Assembly: GCA_036771835.1 (NCBI GenBank)
Contig: DAIPGN010000002.1
Location: 129,006 to 193,005 of the forward strand
Source: UBA4877 sp002399285
GTDB lineage: Bacteria > Bacillota > Thermoanaerobacteria > Thermoanaerobacterales > UBA4877
Length of the DNA stretch: 64,000 nucleotides
Direction: 5' to 3'
Within the stretch, counting starts at the first letter, position 1. Each line of letters opens with the position of its first letter. Shown here in pieces: positions 38,768 through 48,236 of this stretch. Below the pieces are notes generated by a model, which worked only from the letters and a program-made list of their open reading frames with translations, was not told where the DNA came from and ran no database searches. Made by a program: the position numbers and the translations under genes.

Positions 38768-39832
38768 CTAATCCTTGAATTTGGGGATCAAACCCGCCCT
38801 CTGCAGCGTCTTTATGGTGATCAGTATGATAGGGCCTACTATTATTCCTATAAAACCCATCACCTGGCTTCCCACATACATGGACATGAGCGTAGCCAGC
38901 GGGTGCAGCCCTATGCTGCGTCCGACGACCCTGGGCTCCAGCATCTGCCGCACGATCGAAACAACCGCATAGAGTATGAGCATATATACGGCCAGACGAT
39001 AATTCCTGTAAAACGCCATCAGTATTATAGCCCAGGGAACAAGAACGGTGCCCGATCCCAGTATGGGCAGTATATCCACTATGGCTACGGCCAGGCCGAT
39101 TAGGAATGGATAGTCATAACCCATAAACATAAATCCAAAGGATATCTCCAGGAAGGTCACCATCATTATAATGAGTTCCGCGCTTAAAAATCCGAGCACA
39201 GTATTGAAGAGGTCCGTCTTGAAATGCTTCGTACTCTCTATCGCCTTTGGCGACATCTGCCTTTTGATAAAACCCAGTATCACGTCCTTATCCTTACTGA
39301 AAAAGAAAGCGGACACTATACATACCACCATGCCCCAAATCAATGACGGAAGGGAATTGGCTATATTCATGACTGCTTTGACGATAAGCTCCAGAGCACT
39401 CGAAAAATAAGACATGATCTGATCGATGACATTCTGCACGGCACTCGCCTGTATAGGAGGCAATGCCTTCATATCCCTCTGTATCTGGTTTATCCATCCC
39501 ATTATGGTATCGTATACGCTGCCGCTGTACTGCCCTACGCTCTTAGAGAATACTATGAGCTCCCTTACGGCCTGATACCCTCCGTAACCTATTACCGCAC
39601 CCAATATTATAAGCACGCCGAACAGCACTATAAAGGAAGAAAAAGACCGGGGTATATGCAGCCATTTCTGCACTTTTTTCACCAACGGCTCAATGAATAT
39701 GGCGATGAGCGCTGCAATGATAAAAGGTAAGAAATAGATCAGGACCTTTGTTAATCCTAGATACATAAGTATGATGCCAAACAATATTATACCCAATATA
39801 TAATATGTACGCCTGAGTTTCTCCGTATCCAA
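38768..39832 (-). CDS. ytvI: YtvI-type sporulation integral membrane protein (AI-2E transporter family)
   Basis: A 354-residue polytopic protein with seven to eight hydrophobic helices: YYILGIILFGIILMYLGLTKVLIYFLPFIIAALIAIFIEPLV in spaced form at the N-terminus and the family motif near PRVVGRSIGLHPLATLMSMYVG at the C-terminus. YtvI-like proteins belong to the AI-2E family and are often sporulation-induced. A TTG start at 39832 has GGAGGTG six bases away, preferred over an ATG 15 bases upstream. Confidence 0.88.
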   Translation of the reverse strand: MDTEKLRRTYYILGIILFGIILMYLGLTKVLIYFLPFIIAALIAIFIEPLVKKVQKWLHIPRSFSSFIVLFGVLIILGAVIGYGGYQAVRELIVFSKSVGQYSGSVYDTIMGWINQIQRDMKALPPIQASAVQNVIDQIMSYFSSALELIVKAVMNIANSLPSLIWGMVVCIVSAFFFSKDKDVILGFIKRQMSPKAIESTKHFKTDLFNTVLGFLSAELIIMMVTFLEISFGFMFMGYDYPFLIGLAVAIVDILPILGSGTVLVPWAIILMAFYRNYRLAVYMLILYAVVSIVRQMLEPRVVGRSIGLHPLATLMSMYVGSQVMGFIGIIVGPIILITIKTLQRAGLIPKFKD

Positions 39833-39847
39833 CAAAAGCACCTCCAA

Positions 39848-40563
39848 CTCACTGATTTCATTATAGCATTAAAAATCATACGGTGTAAATTACCGGCCGG
39901 CCGATATATCAAATGAAAACCTTTACACAAAAAATTCTTTGCTGTTCCGTATCCACATAAAAATACCTCCCGCCTTCCGTTCATTGGAATACGCAGGAGG
40001 TATTGCCAAACATGCGGGCGTTCTCTGCTATAGGATATAGTTCCTTTTTGTTGACTTTAACAGTAAAGAATTTTAACGCTTACAGACAATGAAGGGCTAG
40101 ACCTCCCTTGGCAGCAATGGATTTCAGATCTTTATGCCAGGTTTAAAAATCGCACGACGTTATTGCATTTTATACATATATTTCCGAGACATACATTTAT
40201 TTTTTGTTCTGATTTGGTATAATATAAATATCAAGAAGGCAACCGTACTGCAATAAGGATATGCGGAACTCAAAAAATGATCATGAAGTTTATATCCAAA
40301 TTGATAAGGTCATACAAAGGGATTACTTTTACTGTCCCGGACGATCCTAAGCGTTGAATTTAAAAAAGGGCGATACGTTATTATCAATTTAGCAATGTGG
40401 TTTAGAAGGCATCGCTTAATTAAATATCCAAAAGTGATGAAGCTCACTTGAATTGCCAAAAAGCTGATAGCTTCTACCTTTGCGGTAGGGTTGTCAGCTT
40501 TATTTTTGTGGTGCGGGCAGTTAGGAACGGAAGCCGGCAAACAAAATAAATACCAGGAGGGAA
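39848..40563. other. 716-base intergenic region with a long leader
   Basis: No convincing gene. A TATAAT at 40218-40223 on the plus strand could start a leader of about 340 bases for the proton ATPase. The leader contains short frames (one reads MRNSKNDHEVYIQ..., stopping after 29 codons) and ends in a nested hairpin at 40461-40508. No riboswitch family is recognised. The first 350 bases hold nothing I can name. Confidence 0.5.
40461..40508 (+). terminator. Leader hairpin terminator before the proton ATPase
   Basis: An outer stem AGCTGA / TCAGCT and inner stem CTACC-TTTG-CGGTAG, followed by TTTATTTTTG. It lies 62 bases upstream of the ATPase start and could be an attenuator. Confidence 0.65.
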
Positions 40564-40569
40564 ATGTCA

Positions 40570-42900
40570 ATGTCTCAAAATAAAGATACGGCTGGGATCG
40601 AAAGTGCTTACCAGGGAATCGGCTTAAGTAGTGCAGATATTCCGGAGAAACATAACCAATATGGTTACAATGAAATACCAGAAAAACAGGTGGGACCGGC
40701 CATGGGGACTCTGAAGCGGATGTGGGGCCCCATTCCTTGGCTACTTGAAGCGGCTATGATATTTGAATTGGTCTTGGGTAAAGGTATCCAGGCGGCGGTT
40801 GTTTTCTTGCTGCTTGTTTTTTCCGCGGTTACCGGGGAAATTCAAGAGGAACGTGCAAAGAAGGCCATCGGTTATCTGCATCAGCAACTGCAAATCAGTG
40901 TCCGAGCCCTTAGAAATGACATATGGCAGGCTCTGCCTTCTCGTGAGCTTGTTCCTGGGGATATCGTGCACGCCAGAGTTGGGGATATTTTGTCGGCCGA
41001 TATGGACATTATCAGCGGTATGGCAAGCGTTAATGAGTCCGCATTGACCGGAGAATCTATTGACGTCACCAAACAGGCAGGCGATAAAATTTTTTCCGCC
41101 TCTATGATCAGCCATGGCGAGGTCATTGCAAGAGTTTCAGCTATCGGAACGAAGAGCTCATACGGCAAAACCGTGGAGTTGGTTCGGACTGCCGAAGCTC
41201 CGGGACGGCTACAGAAATTACTTTTCAATATTGTCCGCTATCTTGCACATTTGGATGTGGTTCTCGCCGTTATCCTTGTTATCACTGCACTTTCCCGTGG
41301 GACTCCATGGCAGGATCTGCTGCCGTTTCTGGTGATCTTGTTTATCGCCACGATTCCAATCTCGATGCCTTCCAGCTTTACTGTGGCAAATTCACTGGAG
41401 GCGCAGAACCTTGCGAAAGAACATGTACTTATTACTGGGCTGACCGGTATTCAGGAAGCTGCCGGCATGAACGTCCTGCTCGTAGACAAAACCGGGACAT
41501 TGACGAATAACCACCCTGAAATTGCCGGGATTGTTCCATTTGGGCAAACAGAAAATGACGAATTGTTAAAACTGGCGGCCGCCGCAAGCGATGATACTTC
41601 CAATGACTCCATCAGCACTGCAATACTTGAAGCGCTGAAAAAGCAGAACTTAGCCATGCCGGAAAGAAGGTCTTTTACCGCATTTGATCCGGTTCGCAAA
41701 GTATCCGGAGCTAAGATTAACGAGAATGGGAGTCAACTGAATGTGGTTCTTGGTTCCCCCCCGGTCATTGCTAAGATGGCGGCGGTACCGGATCAGTTCA
41801 TGAAACGGATTGAGTCATTGAGCTCAAAGGGCTCCAGAATCCTGGCAGTTGCTTCAGGGGAAGAAGATGAAAGACCTGTCTGCCGGGGGCTGATTGTGCT
41901 TGCTGATTCACCGCGGGAGGATGCTGAGGAATCGGTTGCTAAAATCAAAAGATTAGGTATTCGCATTATTATGATCACAGGCGATACTGCCGGCACTGCC
42001 AGAGCAATTGCCGAAAAGGTAGGCATTGGAAACCGGATCGGGACATTGGAGGACGCATTGTCTCATTCTCTCGATTTCGATGGATTTGCCGATGTATACC
42101 CGGAAGATAAATACAAGATTGTTCGGACCATACAGGAATTGGGTATGGTCGTCGGAATGACCGGAGACGGGATCAACGACGCGCCGGCTTTGAAACAAGC
42201 GGATGTCGGAATTGCGGTTAGCACTGCCACAGACGCTGCAAAGTCGGCGGCAAAGGTCGTTTTAACTGAACCGCATTTATCAGACATCACCAAAGTAATT
42301 GACGGGGGTCACCGCGTTTATCGGCGGATGATGACGTGGACAATTACAAAATTGGCCCGTACAGCTGAGTTAGCCGCACTCCTGACCTTCGGATTTATTT
42401 TTACAGGCTTTTTTCCAGTTTCCTTGAGTTTGATTGTATTCATCGTGGTGATGAACGATATGGTTACCCTGACATTGGGGACTGACAAGGCCTGGCCGGC
42501 TGCCGTTCCCGAAGCATGGGACTTGCCCCGGCTTGCTAAGATAGCCGCTATCTTTACGGTAGGCTGGTTGGCTCTTGGATTGGGGCTTCTCTGGTTCTAC
42601 CTTAAAGTCCAGAGTCTTAACGCTGCCCAAATAAGCTCATTGATGTTCCTGTATCTGATTTATTCTGCCATGGAGACCATACTGATGACTCGGACGCGTG
42701 ACGCCTTCTGGTCGTTTGCACCAAGCAAATGGGTTTTAGGCATGGTCTCGATCAACGTTCTGCTTGCCACGTTCATGGCTGTCTTTGGCTGGGTAATGGC
42801 CCCGGTTCCATTGCTCTCTGTTCTGATTTTATTTTGTATTACGCTTCTTGCTATGCTGATCTTAGACAGGCTGAAGATGCGGTATTACAGGACAATGTAA
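40570..42900 (+). CDS. P3A-type proton-translocating ATPase
   Basis: A 776-residue P-type ATPase. The phosphorylation motif DKTGTLT lies at about residue 310; TGES at about 150; TGDGINDAPALKQADVGIA at about 530; MWGPIPWLLEAAMI near residue 50 is the P3A signature seen in plasma-membrane H+-ATPases of plants, fungi and some prokaryotes. It would pump protons outward. GGAGGG stands eight bases before the second ATG (40570), which I prefer over 40564. No heavy-metal binding domain is present. Followed directly by an IS3 relic, so horizontal arrival is possible. Confidence 0.92.
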   Translation: MSQNKDTAGIESAYQGIGLSSADIPEKHNQYGYNEIPEKQVGPAMGTLKRMWGPIPWLLEAAMIFELVLGKGIQAAVVFLLLVFSAVTGEIQEERAKKAIGYLHQQLQISVRALRNDIWQALPSRELVPGDIVHARVGDILSADMDIISGMASVNESALTGESIDVTKQAGDKIFSASMISHGEVIARVSAIGTKSSYGKTVELVRTAEAPGRLQKLLFNIVRYLAHLDVVLAVILVITALSRGTPWQDLLPFLVILFIATIPISMPSSFTVANSLEAQNLAKEHVLITGLTGIQEAAGMNVLLVDKTGTLTNNHPEIAGIVPFGQTENDELLKLAAAASDDTSNDSISTAILEALKKQNLAMPERRSFTAFDPVRKVSGAKINENGSQLNVVLGSPPVIAKMAAVPDQFMKRIESLSSKGSRILAVASGEEDERPVCRGLIVLADSPREDAEESVAKIKRLGIRIIMITGDTAGTARAIAEKVGIGNRIGTLEDALSHSLDFDGFADVYPEDKYKIVRTIQELGMVVGMTGDGINDAPALKQADVGIAVSTATDAAKSAAKVVLTEPHLSDITKVIDGGHRVYRRMMTWTITKLARTAELAALLTFGFIFTGFFPVSLSLIVFIVVMNDMVTLTLGTDKAWPAAVPEAWDLPRLAKIAAIFTVGWLALGLGLLWFYLKVQSLNAAQISSLMFLYLIYSAMETILMTRTRDAFWSFAPSKWVLGMVSINVLLATFMAVFGWVMAPVPLLSVLILFCITLLAMLILDRLKMRYYRTM

Positions 42901-43225
42901 CACAATGCCAAGAGTTGAAGCTTCATGCAGTAAAGGATTATCTTGCTGGGAAGAGCTCACTTGATGACCTGGGATCCGTGAGCGTTCTTAACTCAGAAAA
43001 TGGATAAAGGTGTATAATTCCGGTAAGGAGTTAAAAGAACTTACCGGAGGTGCATCCATGAAAGTCTGTGCAGTAATCTTAGTATTACCCGCTCGGCTTA
43101 TTACCGCCGGCTTAAGCATCCAAACAGTACCAGTGGGCTTAATAATGAACACATAGCAGGAGAGATCCGAAAGATACATGAGGTGCATACTGGTATGGGA
43201 TATCGCCGTATAAACCCCCTGATAA
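42901..43225 (+). mobile_element. Decayed IS3-family insertion sequence
   Basis: Fragments in several frames: QELKLHAVKDYLAGKSSLDDL (orfA start, about 42908), VYNSGKELKEL (orfA end, about 43010) and NEHIAGEIRKIHEVHTGMGYRRIN (orfB, about 43145-43215). Stops separate them and most of the DDE domain is gone. No terminal repeats are visible. Confidence 0.65.
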
Positions 43226-43287
43226 TGTGCTTGACATCATCCATAAATTATATTATGATGAAAAAAATGTCGAAAATTGAATATACA

Positions 43288-43437
43288 TAAGAACTGGAGT
43301 TTCCTTCGGGAATTCAAAGGGAAGCCGGTGAAAATCCGGCACGATGCCGTCACTGTGTTAAGGAGCATAAGGCAGCAGCCATTGGGTAAAAACCCGAGAA
43401 GGCGTCTTATGCGATGAACTTAAGTCAGGAGACCTGC
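43288..43437 (+). promoter_or_regulatory. Cobalamin riboswitch
   Basis: Conserved core seen in order: GGGAAGCCGGTGAAAATCCG (43320 on), GCACGATGCCGTCACTGT, and the 3' box AAGTCAGGAGACCTGC (43421-43436). This is the B12 box and flanking stems of the AdoCbl-type riboswitch. A terminator follows at 43538, so cobalamin should switch off the downstream transporter operon. Confidence 0.92.
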
Positions 43438-43537
43438 TCTTGGTCCTTTCAAAATGAAACTGCGGTGTATCAGGAAATTTTGAGCAACTACAGGACAGGT
43501 GTCTCAATTTACTTGTTCTGTTTACCTCTCTTAAAGT

Positions 43538-43560
43538 GCAGCCGCGAGGCTGCCTTTTTT
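43538..43560 (+). terminator. Terminator controlled by the cobalamin riboswitch
   Basis: GCAGCC-GCGA-GGCTGC followed by CTTTTTT, 100 bases after the B12 box and 140 before the ABC transporter. Confidence 0.85.
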
Positions 43561-43699
43561 ATGTGTGTCTCAGCCCTGCAATCCATGCATCAGACCTTTC
43601 GATACGCCAGCCGCCTATATTCTGTTTGCCGGGATTTTTACGATCAAGAGTTACCGGCGGACAGTATCTATAGAATCCATTACATAAGGAGATCAAAAG

Positions 43700-45367
43700 A
43701 TGAAAAAACGCATTTTATGTATTTTACTTGCCGTATTGATGTGTTTCAGTCTGGCCTCATGCGCAAGCAATCCGTCCAGCCAAAAGACGTCCGACGGCGC
43801 AGACCAGCAAAAGGGCGGGCATGTGGCGAACCTCGTAATAGGGACGACCAGCCAGCCCGAAGACACCAGCATCATGTCGCAGCAAGGTGCCTTCGGCAAA
43901 TTCAACTACAACAGCATAACCTATGCAAATCTGTTTTATCCCGATAAGAACAACGATATGCAGCCCTATTTTTTAAAGAGCTATAATATCTCGAAGGACG
44001 GCAGGGAACTGAATATGACCTTCCCGACGACTGCAGTCTGGCACGACGGCAAACCGGTCACCGTGGACGACATGGTATTCACATTTAAATTCAGGCGCGA
44101 CGTAATGAAGAGCAGCTCTTTGGCAAATCTGACCGACATCAAGGTAAACGGCAAGGACTCCATCACGCTCGTCTTCAGTAAGCCCGACGCCTACTACTTT
44201 GTAAAGAATGCCGGACTTACCACCTTCGTGATCCCCAAACATATCTGGGAGAACGTCAAGGATTACAGCACATATACGGGCGCTGACGCCGCCATCGGCT
44301 GCGGACCCTATAAACTGGTCAGCGTCGACAAGGATGCGGGTACCATGAAGTTTGAAGCGGTACCCCAAAACGCATTTCTCGGCGAGCTTACCGTAGATTC
44401 TATCACGCTGAAATCCTACTCCACTCAGGATGCCATGCTTATGGCTCTGGCAAACGGCGAGATAGACGTCATATATGATTACGCAGCGCCGATAAACTAT
44501 ACTCTTTTGGACGTGATAAAGGACAAAAAGGATATCGATCTTGGCGAGAGCAACTACAAGGGATGCAATCAGGTGACCTTCGGCATGAGCAGCGCTCCCA
44601 ACACCGATCACGCATTCAGGGAAGCCGCGGTAAAGAGCTTGGATTGGGACCTGCTGCGCCAGCTGTGCAACGGCGAGTATGGAGAGATCCCGGGAAGCGG
44701 CATCATCCCGCCTTCGTGTACCGGTTATGATCCTTCTCTGTGGAAAATGTACAGGGATACCGACGAGGCGGCAAGCATCCTGGACAAGGCGGGCTATAAG
44801 GACGTTGACGGCGACGGTTTCAGGGAACTGCCCGACGGCGGCAAATTTAAGTATAAGGTCACGGCGCAGTATACCCCCAAAAAACAGGAACTGCTCAACC
44901 GTATCGGCGAGGTCCTTGTTTCCAGTCTCAAGAGCGTCGGCATCAACGCGTACTTTGATCAGGACTCACTGGTGAGTGATGAAGCTAATGAAAATATGAG
45001 GAAAAGCAGTAAATATGACATGTTTATAGGTTACACCACCACCGGCATAGCTTCATACGATACGGCATTCTGGTACTTCCTGCCCAGAAAGGTCGTTGGG
45101 GAAATGGACGATGGTTTTGGCGATTCCTATAACAATGAGGAATTCAATAATACGTATTCTACGTTGACGAACGCTGTAAATAACGGCGAGTACATTGAAG
45201 CTGTCGGCGATCTGCAGAAATTAGTCTCCAAAGATCTCTTTGCCTTTGCGGTCTGCTGGGAAAAGTGCTTCTTCCCATACCGTACGGACAAATATACCGG
45301 CTTTGAGAACTACCCGTCCATCGGCGTAGTACATGCCGAGACGTTCTATAAACTCAGGACAAAATAA
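43700..45367 (+). CDS. Substrate-binding lipoprotein of a peptide/metal-type ABC transporter
   Basis: A 555-residue family 5 solute-binding protein (DppA/NikA type). The signal peptide ends in the lipobox LASC at Cys21. Family segments include WHDGKPVTVDDMVFTF, TMKFEAVPQNAF and ANGEIDVI. The ligand is not evident; control by a cobalamin riboswitch points to cobalt, a nickel/cobalt chelate, corrinoid or a B12-related precursor rather than general peptides. First gene of a five-gene operon. Confidence 0.88.
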   Translation: MKKRILCILLAVLMCFSLASCASNPSSQKTSDGADQQKGGHVANLVIGTTSQPEDTSIMSQQGAFGKFNYNSITYANLFYPDKNNDMQPYFLKSYNISKDGRELNMTFPTTAVWHDGKPVTVDDMVFTFKFRRDVMKSSSLANLTDIKVNGKDSITLVFSKPDAYYFVKNAGLTTFVIPKHIWENVKDYSTYTGADAAIGCGPYKLVSVDKDAGTMKFEAVPQNAFLGELTVDSITLKSYSTQDAMLMALANGEIDVIYDYAAPINYTLLDVIKDKKDIDLGESNYKGCNQVTFGMSSAPNTDHAFREAAVKSLDWDLLRQLCNGEYGEIPGSGIIPPSCTGYDPSLWKMYRDTDEAASILDKAGYKDVDGDGFRELPDGGKFKYKVTAQYTPKKQELLNRIGEVLVSSLKSVGINAYFDQDSLVSDEANENMRKSSKYDMFIGYTTTGIASYDTAFWYFLPRKVVGEMDDGFGDSYNNEEFNNTYSTLTNAVNNGEYIEAVGDLQKLVSKDLFAFAVCWEKCFFPYRTDKYTGFENYPSIGVVHAETFYKLRTK

Positions 45368-45387
45368 GCGGCGCTTTCAAAACAAGT

Positions 45388-45423
45388 TTGCGGGCCCGGC
45401 GAAATTTACCGCCAGGCCCGCAA
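45388..45423 (+). other. Intra-operon hairpin after the binding-protein gene
   Basis: TTGCGGGCC / GGCCCGCAA (9 bp) with a partly paired loop and no T run. Typical mRNA-stabilising or partial-termination hairpin that raises the binding protein relative to the permeases. Confidence 0.55.
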
Positions 45424-45472
45424 GATTTATCAATGCCAAGCCTGTTTATTTGATGCGAAATCAATTATAGGG

Positions 45473-46471
45473 ATGATTCAAATGTTTCAGCGTATTTCTA
45501 AAAAAATAATCACTGCGGCCATAACGGTCTTTATAGTTATCACAGTCAGCTTCCTGATGGTGAGATTCATGCCCGGAGACCCTCTTGTCCATCTCGTGGG
45601 ACAGGAAAGATACTATGAGCTTTTAAAAGACTCCCCTGCCGAGCTCGATCGCATCGCAGAGAGGTACGGACTCAACGATACGCTTTGGCAGCAGTATCTG
45701 AGCTATCTTAAAAGCATCGTGACCCTGAATTTCGGCATAGCCTACTCCAACAATCAGCCGGTCCTTGACAACGTACTGAACAGGATGGGATGGACATTGA
45801 TACTCAGCGTGCCGACGTTTATACTCGGAGGACTGTTCGGCATGGTAATAGGCGTGATCGCCGGCTGGAATCCGGGCGGCCGGTTTGACAAGATCATGAC
45901 GCCGGCCATGCTTTTCTTGAATACGGTGCCCTCCAACTGCATCGGGATCATCTTCCTCGTGCTGTTTGCCTTTAAACTGGGATGGTTCCCCGTCAACGGC
46001 ATGACCTCCGGCGGCCTGGAAGGCCTGGCAAAAGCCGTGGACATATTGTGGCATGCGGCGCTTCCGCTCGCATTGATGATCCTGTTCAGGACCTCGGGCA
46101 ATTTTCTGCTGATGAAAAGCTCGGTCTCGCAGATCAGAAACGAGGAATATGTGACGACCGCATATTCCAAGGGATTGTCGGAGAGAAAGGTCCTCTTCCG
46201 CCATGTGGTCCGAAATGCGATGCTCCCCTTCGTTACCAGCCTCTGCATGCAGCTGGGCGACCTTACCTCGGGCTCTATGCTGCTTGAGGTGATCTTCGGA
46301 TGGAACGGCATGGGCAATCTATTCTATACCGCGGTGAACAGCCGGGATTTCCCCACGGCGCAGCTTTGCTTTATCATTTCGGCCGTATTCGTCGTGACGG
46401 GCAATCTGCTGAGCGACATCGTGATCGCGGCGATCGACCCGCGCATAAAGGAGGGTCTGATTGAATACTAA
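45473..46471 (+). CDS. ABC transporter permease (DppB/NikB type)
   Basis: A 332-residue permease with six predicted helices. The N-terminus ITAAITVFIVITVSFLMVRFMPGDP and the C-terminal EVIFGWNGMGNLFYTAVNSRDFP are diagnostic of the DppB family; the EAA-type loop is near YVTTAYSKGLSERKVLFRHVVRNA. It overlaps the next permease by 11 bases. An in-frame ATG at 45482 is an alternative start. Confidence 0.92.
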   Translation: MIQMFQRISKKIITAAITVFIVITVSFLMVRFMPGDPLVHLVGQERYYELLKDSPAELDRIAERYGLNDTLWQQYLSYLKSIVTLNFGIAYSNNQPVLDNVLNRMGWTLILSVPTFILGGLFGMVIGVIAGWNPGGRFDKIMTPAMLFLNTVPSNCIGIIFLVLFAFKLGWFPVNGMTSGGLEGLAKAVDILWHAALPLALMILFRTSGNFLLMKSSVSQIRNEEYVTTAYSKGLSERKVLFRHVVRNAMLPFVTSLCMQLGDLTSGSMLLEVIFGWNGMGNLFYTAVNSRDFPTAQLCFIISAVFVVTGNLLSDIVIAAIDPRIKEGLIEY

Positions 46472-47291
46472 ATTTACCGGAGAACGCCGGCCGGTCATAA
46501 GGATGAACGCGGCGATGAAATGGGGAGCAACCATAGTGGGGCTGTTTCTCATCATCGCCGTCTTTGCACCGCTCTTGGCGCCCTACGACCCATATAAGAT
46601 GGGCACTCCATATATCAAGCCGTGCGCGGAACACTGGCTGGGAACAAACGACGTGGGACAGGATCTGTTGAGCGAGATGATCTATGGTACGAGGGTCTCG
46701 CTGTTTATCGGGGTATTCACCTCTATAATCGTAACCGTGATCTCCGCGGTTGTAGCTCTGGTTTCGGGATATTACCGGGGCCCGGCCGACAAGGTGCTCA
46801 CGGCGCTGACCAACGTGGCTATGGCGCTTCCCGGTATAGCGCTTACTGTACTGCTGGTCGCATACCTGAATCCCGGAAAGCTGAGCGTCATAATTTCCAT
46901 CAGCGTCACCGCATGGACAGGCACGGCGCGCATACTGCGCAGCAGAGTGATACAGCTGTGCGAGATGCCATTTATAAAAATAGAAAAGTCCATAGGGATG
47001 AACGATTTCGTCATCATGGTAAAACATATAATCCCCAATCTCAGGGACATCATCCTCTCCCGGGCGGCGCTGTCCGTTTCATCGGCCATGATGACCGAAG
47101 CGGGATTGAGCTTTTTAGGCTTGGGTGATTACGGCGAAAAGAGCTGGGGCAGCATACTGCATTACGCCTTTTATCAAAACGGCGTGATCAGAGGATATTA
47201 TTGGTGGTATCTGCCGCCCATCCTCTGCACGTCTTTGGCTGTTCTAGGGTTTATGCTGCTCGGCTATTATGGAGCTCAAAAATGGAGTTGA
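46461..47291 (+). CDS. ABC transporter permease (DppC/NikC type)
   Basis: A 276-residue permease. LLAPYDPYKMG...CAEHWLGTNDVGQDLLSEMIYGTRVSL is the standard start of DppC proteins, and EAGLSFLGLGDYGEKSWGSIL their C-terminal signature. Forms the channel with the 45473 product. Confidence 0.92.
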   Translation: MNTKFTGERRPVIRMNAAMKWGATIVGLFLIIAVFAPLLAPYDPYKMGTPYIKPCAEHWLGTNDVGQDLLSEMIYGTRVSLFIGVFTSIIVTVISAVVALVSGYYRGPADKVLTALTNVAMALPGIALTVLLVAYLNPGKLSVIISISVTAWTGTARILRSRVIQLCEMPFIKIEKSIGMNDFVIMVKHIIPNLRDIILSRAALSVSSAMMTEAGLSFLGLGDYGEKSWGSILHYAFYQNGVIRGYYWWYLPPILCTSLAVLGFMLLGYYGAQKWS

Positions 47292-47297
47292 TAAATA

Positions 47298-48236
47298 ATG
47301 CTTGAACTAAACCATGTATCGGTGGAATTCATGTCGGATAATAACGTTCTTGCCGTGGACGACGTCTCGCTGCGCCTTTTGGACGGCAGCCGGACCGCGA
47401 TCATCGGCGAAACGGGGAGCGGCAAGAGCGTCCTGCTGCTTGCCATTCTAAGACTGCTGCCTCCGAATGCCGTGGTGAGCGGCAGCATCGCGGCCGACGG
47501 AGAGGACCTGTTGGCCGCGGACAGCAAACGGATGCAGCAGATCAGGGGCGGGATCATTTCCTATATCCCCCAGGGCGGCGGAGCTAGCTTGAATCCGCTG
47601 CTAAAGGTAGGATTCCAGGTCGGCGAGCCGCTGATAGAGCATAGGAAATACACTAAAAGGCAGGCCTTTGAAGCCAGTATTCCACTGTTGAGGCGGTTTA
47701 ATCTGTCCCATGAGGAAGAGCTCGCATATTCCTATCCGCATACCTTCAGCGGCGGTATGCGGCAGCGCGCCATGGTGGCTATGGGGATCGCCGCCGGTCC
47801 CAAGATCGTCCTGGCCGACGAACCCACCAAGGGCCTGGACGAAAAACGGGTGCGGATGGTAGCAGACGCCCTTGATCTCATAGAGGATGAAACCCTCCTG
47901 TGCGTTACCCACGACATCAACTTCGCCAAATCGGTCGGCCGGGACATATGCGTAATGTACGCGGCCCAGCAGGTAGAATTCGGAGATTCGAAGGAAGTCA
48001 TAGGTCATCCCCTCCATCCCTACACGCGGAACATGATGGCCGCGATGCCGGAAAACGGAATGAGATATCAAGAGTCGGGCTTTGCCCCCTCCCACGACAG
48101 CTATACCGACGAAGCCGGCGGCTGCCGGTACTTAAACAGATGCAGAGAGCACATGGAAAGATGTGCGGTCACGCCGCCATTGTTTGATATAAACGGACAT
48201 AAAGTGAGATGTTGGAAATATGCTTCTTCAAACTGA
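47298..48236 (+). CDS. ABC transporter ATPase (DppD type)
   Basis: A 312-residue ATPase. Walker A is GETGSGKSV (residues about 36-44), signature SGGMRQR, Walker B IVLADEPTKGLD. The C-terminal oligopeptide/dipeptide extension has CRYLNRCREHMERCAVTPP, whose Cys residues bind an Fe-S cluster in some relatives. It overlaps the last gene by 17 bases. Confidence 0.93.
   Translation: MLELNHVSVEFMSDNNVLAVDDVSLRLLDGSRTAIIGETGSGKSVLLLAILRLLPPNAVVSGSIAADGEDLLAADSKRMQQIRGGIISYIPQGGGASLNPLLKVGFQVGEPLIEHRKYTKRQAFEASIPLLRRFNLSHEEELAYSYPHTFSGGMRQRAMVAMGIAAGPKIVLADEPTKGLDEKRVRMVADALDLIEDETLLCVTHDINFAKSVGRDICVMYAAQQVEFGDSKEVIGHPLHPYTRNMMAAMPENGMRYQESGFAPSHDSYTDEAGGCRYLNRCREHMERCAVTPPLFDINGHKVRCWKYASSN

Noticed and set aside
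46982..48190. Long reading frames opposite or overlapping the ABC transporter genes
   Set aside because: High-GC third-position shadows of genes with clear ABC motifs; no RBS or recognisable protein.
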